A stretch of DNA of 64,000 bases, taken from the NCBI GenBank assembly GCA_947579665.1, contig OX388349.1, forward strand, positions 26,630,459 to 26,694,458. The letters run 5' to 3'. Both the position numbers and the translations under genes were made by a program. The notes beneath the pieces are model-generated. The model was not told where the DNA came from, ran no database searches, and was given only the letters and a program-made list of their open reading frames with translations. Position 1 is the stretch's first letter, and each line of letters opens with the position of its first letter. The stretch comes from Sympetrum striolatum. Lineage: Eukaryota; Arthropoda; Insecta; Odonata; Libellulidae. Positions 57,621 to 64,000 of this stretch are shown here, piece after piece.

Positions 57621-59582
57621 GTGAAGACAGATGGATGCTTGACAACATAATTTAATGCCCACAACATGTCCTCACTGGAAAATCCATTGCTTGAGACGTA
57701 TGGCCGTCGTATGATTATTTTTTAAATGTCAAATCCCAGATAATTTAAATCGTTGCTGTAGTCCTAAAGGGGTGTATGATAGGTCTTCTCATTTTGTTAG
57801 TTTGTTTATAACTTCTAGATTAAAATTTTAACACCTCCCTATAATCGAATATAGGCTAGATACGGTTTAATAATGCGTAGAGAAAGAAGCGATAACCTAT
57901 TTACCATAGCAGGTGCTATACCCATTTAGTTATTTTTCATTGAGGTAATACCCTAGCTACTTACTGGCAAATTTCTGTACTCGTGTGTTGCGTAAAAATA
58001 TGAATTTTAAGTCTTAATATGGGCTATGGGTTCAACCTGTGTCGTTTCAGCAACGATTGGGATATCAGCCAAATTAATTGGAAAATAAATCGTAAATTCA
58101 ATAAATGAATAAATTATAGAAAAATAATTGAACAAATTTTGAAAGTGACTCAAATAAGGAGATTCAACAATATTTAAACCATTAATCTAGTCGAAATAAA
58201 GCTCTAGGTATGAATAAAATAAATGAATCAATAACAAAGGAAGCTAAAAGAGAAATAAATAAAACATATAAATGGCACATTTATTTGGTGAAATGGAGAA
58301 GGAAATTATACAAAAATTGAAACATCTAAACATAATCGTAATTAATTTTTTGGTCAGTTAAAGTGAAGAAAGACTATTATGAAGTATAACTTGATAAATA
58401 TCAGAGGGATAACGGCTAGGACCAGAAATAAAAGTTAATATGATAGATTCATATTTATTGAGTTTAACCTGCTTTGTGATGTTGAGGAAACGTTGAGCCA
58501 TATAAGCATAGGAATTAAATCCTCGATTTGAATGTGCTGAGAGAAAATTGCCAGCTGAAATATTCATGGCTTAGATTAAAAGGGCATACAGAATACAGCA
58601 ATGTTGCAGTATTTTTTGCCACATTTCCTGCGAAACTTTTTCTGTTTAACCACTTCATGAATGGATGTGCATTGTCAATAAATCATATTTAAACATCCAT
58701 GGAGGAACGGTGGAATATTTATTGGTTGAAGTACCAAGTGAATGGACGATTTGGATTTTAGTAAACAGTACTTGTGTTTCTTTTAAAAAATAAACCTCTG
58801 TGCATTAATTGAGTTACGTAAAAAAATTAAAATTACCAAAATAGTTTTGATTCCTTTTTTGAGGAAAATATTGCGCCATTATTCCGAAATTTATGTTCTT
58901 TGGATTGTTTTCCTGTTATGTTCTCAGACAGCTTTCAGTCTTCCAAACTCTGAACATTAAAACTGCACTCCTCTTTTATTACCCAGCACCTTCCTCGTCT
59001 CGTTTATCATCCAAGTATTACTGATATAATTTTTAATTGGCATTGTATCACATAAACTGTAGTGATACTATCTTAACAATAAATTTAGCATCTCATCAGT
59101 GAAAATTATTGTCATGGATTAGGCTATCTCTTCGGCCACAAGCAATTCTTGAACTATGTAATGTATTTTATCAGTACATCATATATATCATAGGAGTGAA
59201 TTATTTTCGTAACTATTGTTTAAATTAGCAAATTTGATATAAGAGATATAAATAACCCAATAAAGATTAATTTTTAAAGAAAATATTAAACTGGAAAGAA
59301 TTTCCCTTGCTCTTTTACGACCAGAAATTTCTTTCTTGCATTAAAACAGATTTTACGATTTTGTAGGATGTATGAATAATGAAAATAGAAGAAGTGATTA
59401 TTGGAGTTTCATTAGAAGAATGTTCCTCGGAAGCCAAATTAGATTGAAATATAATATATACCATTTTCTAATTTCCTTTTCTAGTATTTTTTCTGTATAT
59501 TAGTTACGATTGACAGATATCTTTCAACTCTTCTTGGACTATTTTCCTAGTCGCTATGGAGGAAATACAAAAATCGTTGAAA
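57621..59582. other. AT-rich non-coding stretch
   Basis: No gene or repeat that I can support. Confidence 0.35.
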
Positions 59583-59624
59583 ATTTCAATTAAATCGTAT
59601 CTAACGGTACGATTTAATTGAAAT
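59583..59624. repeat. Perfect 17-bp hairpin
   Basis: ATTTCAATTAAATCGTA (59583-59599) and its exact complement (59608-59624) are separated by 8 bases. No T-run terminator context and no adjacent gene are visible. It may be a tiny inverted duplication or a relic. Confidence 0.85.
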
Positions 59625-62600
59625 ACATTGTCCAAGTATTAAATCTAAATCAAGTAATGTTTATTCGATACAATATCACTGAATTCTAGAAGAAATCAGG
59701 GTGAATCCCCAGGAAAGTGAGGATGACTGTCCTGCCGTAATTTGCAATTTTATTTGATTGATTACTTTGATATCGATACGTTTCGTAAAAGAAATGAGGG
59801 AGGAGACAACATCAATCTAGATAATGAAAACGTAGCGGATTCTTTTGTTTACCGGAAAATTTTGATTAAATCCCGAAATTTCTGAAGCGACATATACTAG
59901 TTCCTTGAATTTTAAAATAACGAGGTCTAACCGAAGGAAAGAAAACACGAGATGACAGTCTGGTGTAACTTATCAGGCCCTTCAATACTCCCACTGCAAG
60001 CTCATTTCCGCCAAGATCGAATGTATTTCGAAACCCTTTCATCTGTGTTGCCACAATTTTCTCAATTCGAGTCCTTCCTTTGAAGTTCCCTTCCATCTCA
60101 TTCCTTCATCTAACGCATCAAATGTCATTACCTCGTCACTCACCCTTCCTGTGATCCTTCTTCCGTTGCTCCTTTCTACATCACTAATCTATTTTCTCTT
60201 TACATCCGATAAATACTCTCGTGATTTATGTCTCGTCGGAGATCGTGAATTGTCCAGCTCCCTATTTTTTTCCCTATTTTGAAAAGTATTGTTTTCACTC
60301 GAGAGAGGAGACGCATGTCGTAGCTGCCTGTATACTATTTATTGATTGCAGTAACATACTAAATTCTAATTAGAGTATAATCTTGTCTAGTAATGGGGAT
60401 TCAGCGCTCTTTTGTACGTTTGATGCTTTTTTCATTTCTCTAATTGTTGGTATAAATGTAACTTTTCGCATTACTGATTTCCGAATCATCCTTATTACTT
60501 TCGGAAAAAATATTCTACCTAGGTTTACGTAGGTATTTTAACGTAATTCTTTTGGTTTTATTCGTAAAAAGTGCGCGTTTACGTATAGGTCAATATAAAC
60601 TACTTAAATGTAGGCAATGAGTCACTAATGGTTTCTTACAGGGAACATGTTACCTTCCAATAAAAGTAGGCTTTCCATGCCTAAACTTTTGATATGTATA
60701 ATTTCCTAACTTGACCTGTCAAATTATTCATTCAGCCTTGCAAAACGTAATGTATAGCTGCTTATTTTGTAAGTCGTTAGAACCTATGCCAGTAATACAA
60801 AACCAATTTTGCAGATTCAAAAGATCTGCGCAAGCAGCGCAATACCCAAAAATCTAGTGAAATTTGTACATCTTTTCTGGTTTTTGTGTCAATATCTTCT
60901 AAAGTATACGATCTACAGAAAATATTGTAGCAATTTTTTTAACGAAGATAACATTTCCTACAATTTAAGTGAAAAATTATTTAATGGTGTACAGAACTTT
61001 GCGGGAAACAGCTCTTCGGATACTAATACATTTCCAAAAAATAAAAATTTTCCTTTTTGTCTTACATTTTTCCAAATATCGGGAAATTGGTGAATTTTCT
61101 CATACTTTAGTCAGTTTCTAATGGTGGTCATTTGTTTACTAATTTCCATATAGTTTCAATATAATAGATGTAAGATACCATTTAATTCAAAATATAAACT
61201 ACTCCTACATGTATTTTAATCTATAGACGCGAGAGCCTACGGCAAATCGAACTACCGAAACGAAAATAGATCTTAGATACTGGAACGAAGGGACTACGTA
61301 TTAGTAAAATCATTGAAACGTATACGAGAGCTAGTCTCATGTCAGTTATATCGAAGTAACAGCTGAGACATCATAGAGACATTGAGCCTGCTTTGAAGCT
61401 TCTGCTTGATGACTGTTTACCATAACGCAGACTAGAACTGGGAATCAATAAAAGTTCAGCAAAGGCCTTCTGCAGATGTCAACCTCTCCTCAGAGTCAGA
61501 TCCCATAAGCACGGACCGGAGCAACTCGTAGTTATGAGGTGGAACTGGAGATTATTCTTCAAAACACAATAAAAAAGTAATGCATCAGTTAGTGCAATAC
61601 AGCAAGATTTCCACGATTTTTTATTTTCGATTTTGGTTTCACATTAACTGTTTGAAATTACAGCTCAAATTTCCCCCATTCACACATATAGATGTGTATC
61701 TTTTATAGACTACATTTCGTTAATAAATTGATTGATCAGATAGTTATGATGAGATTATTGAGCAGGACAAGTTTATTAGAGACCTTTATTTAACCATCGC
61801 CAGGGCTTCTTGATCAGAAGGACACATTGCAACATGATATGAAATACATAAAGTCGCTATCGTAGGTTCTGTGATTGCAAACTAAAACCTTTCTTAATAA
61901 GTTTTTTAATTGTTGAGTTGAATAACTTCAAGAATTGTATCGGGTTGCCAATTGGCTCAATCAACGACCGTTAGTAAATCCATTGCAGCAAATTATTACG
62001 ATAATTACTCTTAGAAGTAAAGGCGTTGGTAAAAAAACACAAAATGCACGCCTTTTATATCTACATGAGATCTCGCCTCTTTAAGGCGCCATTAATTTCA
62101 AATTTATTTCCGTATTTATGCGGATACGGGTAAAAAAATAGAACAGCTCGATTGCATACGGAATTAATTTCGTGGATAACAGAAAAGGTACGATAGAACG
62201 GGTTGCTCACGAGAACGTAACCTTAGGACAGCGATGACCTATGCAAAAGGGCCTAAATTAGGTGAGATAACTCTAGAAAGAAAAACAAATATCCCAACCC
62301 TAAGGGAAATATGAAGCTATGAAAATTAAACGGAAGCAGTTGCGATTATATGTAAACAAGGAATTTTTAGAGGCACCGTTTAGAAGTTCTCGGGCGGTTT
62401 CCAACGGAGCAAAAACCTAACTAGTTTTTAATAAAGCCGGTACAGAGTATTCTGCATCGTTTTGGCTGAGAGAGAATAAGAATATTGGTCGAGAGAGCAA
62501 TCGCTGCAATAAGAACGTCATCATCTTTTGGTAGATGAATGGCATAATGCATTGTAATGACTTAACGGAAGTTATAATCCATCGCTACTGCTTCGGAGAA

Positions 62601-64000
62601 GATGTTTAGATGAAGAGGAATAAATAATCCGGGAAATTGATAACGAGCAGGAGGTTTTGAAGAGAGGTATTGAGGATAATATGAACAGCAATAGCTTACT
62701 CTAAGGTGCACCTTCAATAGATTCAGTGGAGGAAATGCTATTCATTCTGTGTTTACAGCTTATAGGTCACACAAGATAATGAAAGAAGAACATAAAAACA
62801 CTATTGAACTCTCCTGTAAAAAATTATGGCAATTTATTTAAATTAAACATATATTAGGGATCTAATTATTATATTACTTAAAAGTAAAATTCTCACGTGA
62901 TTATCATTACTTATTTTAGAGAAATTTATCTATTGAGAATTCAAAGCTTTAATGTAAACCAAATGAATTGAAAGTATATTAGTTAACCTTAGATATAAAT
63001 CGCGTGAGATTGATCACAAAATACTTCTGTTTGTTTATACTTCTGGCTATAAGGTACAATACATCCCATTATAGGTACGCGAACCTATAGAATGCATTAT
63101 AAAAATATAACATGTGATTCTCTCGTCTTTCTAGATTTTTGACTTTATTTGGATAATATTGTCAATCTTAGGGATACGGTATGGGGTGCATATGATACGG
63201 TCTATATGGCCACAAATGACTGCGAGCTGCACTTCGAGAGATTTTGCATTACTTGATTATAAAATGCACATTAGGGAACATATTTCATAGTACATACAAC
63301 ATTATGTACAAAAAATTCGGACTGGTTCTCATTATTTTAGACATTACTCATATTTTATCATATCGTCGTTCGTCTGAAGTTTGCTGAAATTTTTTTCTCA
63401 AAAGCGTCTGTTTGCAGCGGCATCTCGCAAAGATGTTAAAATATGCAGATCCGCAAAAAGGCAAGACATAGAAAATGAGGATTTTCTAAGAAGAAAAATG
63501 GCATCTCTTAAAGCGAATACGGATGTATGCCTATATTTCATCAGTAAGAAGCTTTTATATTTCCATGGAAATGATAAGATAAGCCTGAGCCTGAATTATA
63601 CAAATACCTCCAGTTTATCTACACCTTAATTTTAATTTGAATGAGTCCAGAGCCTATTTCTATGTGCTTTTATATTAATAATAATTATATATAATTTTCA
63701 CCTGCAGAAGGATAAGGACATGCTTTTAAAATATAAACAATTAAATTGGGAAAATTAATCATCCCTAAAGAAATAAATATTTTGTCGGGATTACCATAAT
63801 TTTAATTTAAGTTTTGGGTGTTTTTCGGCATACATAGGTAGATATATAAAACAATTAATTTTATGTACTTAGAGGATTAGAATATAAACAATAAATAGCG
63901 AGGTAAACTATTTGAAATATGGACATGTAGAAAAGAGAAAAGAAAGAATAAACATAGTTACTTTAGATAATCTTCTTTATAAAATTTCTGAAATAGTATT
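59625..64000. other. AT-rich non-coding stretch to the window end
   Basis: No gene family, RNA gene or clear repeat is recognised. Short frames (for example 60809-61093 and 63381-63629) show no motif. Confidence 0.35.

Noticed and set aside
1..64000. CRISPR arrays, prophage or bacterial operons
   Set aside because: No regularly spaced identical repeats with unique spacers and no bacterial gene organisation. The tandem repeats seen are contiguous leader repeats or microsatellites.

Overview
The window looks like an AT-rich arthropod nuclear genome, most likely an insect. I see no bacterial operons, ribosome binding sites or phage genes. Everything I can identify with confidence is a transposable element or a remnant of one: BEL/Pao and gypsy-like LTR retrotransposons, LINE tails, Transib, piggyBac and mariner DNA transposons, and small inverted-repeat elements. 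No host protein-coding gene can be assigned. All family assignments come from motifs read by eye; no database search was run.

Layout. 876-7532 is a complete BEL/Pao retrotransposon with 178-bp LTRs that read as identical, a 5-bp target duplication (CTAGT), a repeat-filled leader and a gag-pol cut by one in-frame TAG. 8577-8945 is a LINE reverse-transcriptase tail. 11394-12427 is the first copy of a subrepeat family (called R1 here) that returns twice inside a larger duplication. 16460-16604 is a small inverted-repeat element, 17841-19265 holds a diverged direct duplication, and 20041-20090 has a hammerhead-like RNA core.

23015-37460 is the most structured part. A segment of about 3 kb (X) occurs twice, at 23015-28612 and 30737-37460. 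The first copy carries a decayed piggyBac (25933-28540). It is followed directly by the LTR and gag-protease of a gypsy-like element, which breaks off where the second copy of X begins. The second copy carries a 3,735-bp Transib element (31122-34856). Each copy therefore serves as the empty-site control for the insertion in the other. The Transib ends in CACAGTG, the heptamer of V(D)J recombination signals, and its broken transposase still shows the RAG1-like block around the first catalytic Asp.

37617-37710 is a 94-bp TTAA-flanked miniature element, 37921-38881 an internally deleted mariner, and 43823-47062 a second piggyBac whose three catalytic Asp codons can all be read despite frameshifts. 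The rest (38.9-43.8 kb and 47.1-64 kb) is AT-rich sequence without recognisable genes. It contains a (TA)n tract, a CpG-rich patch near 53 kb and a 17-bp perfect hairpin at 59.6 kb.

The elements do not form a pathway. What they record is history: insertions, one probable microhomology-mediated loss of a piggyBac, and a rearrangement that appears to join two haplotypes.
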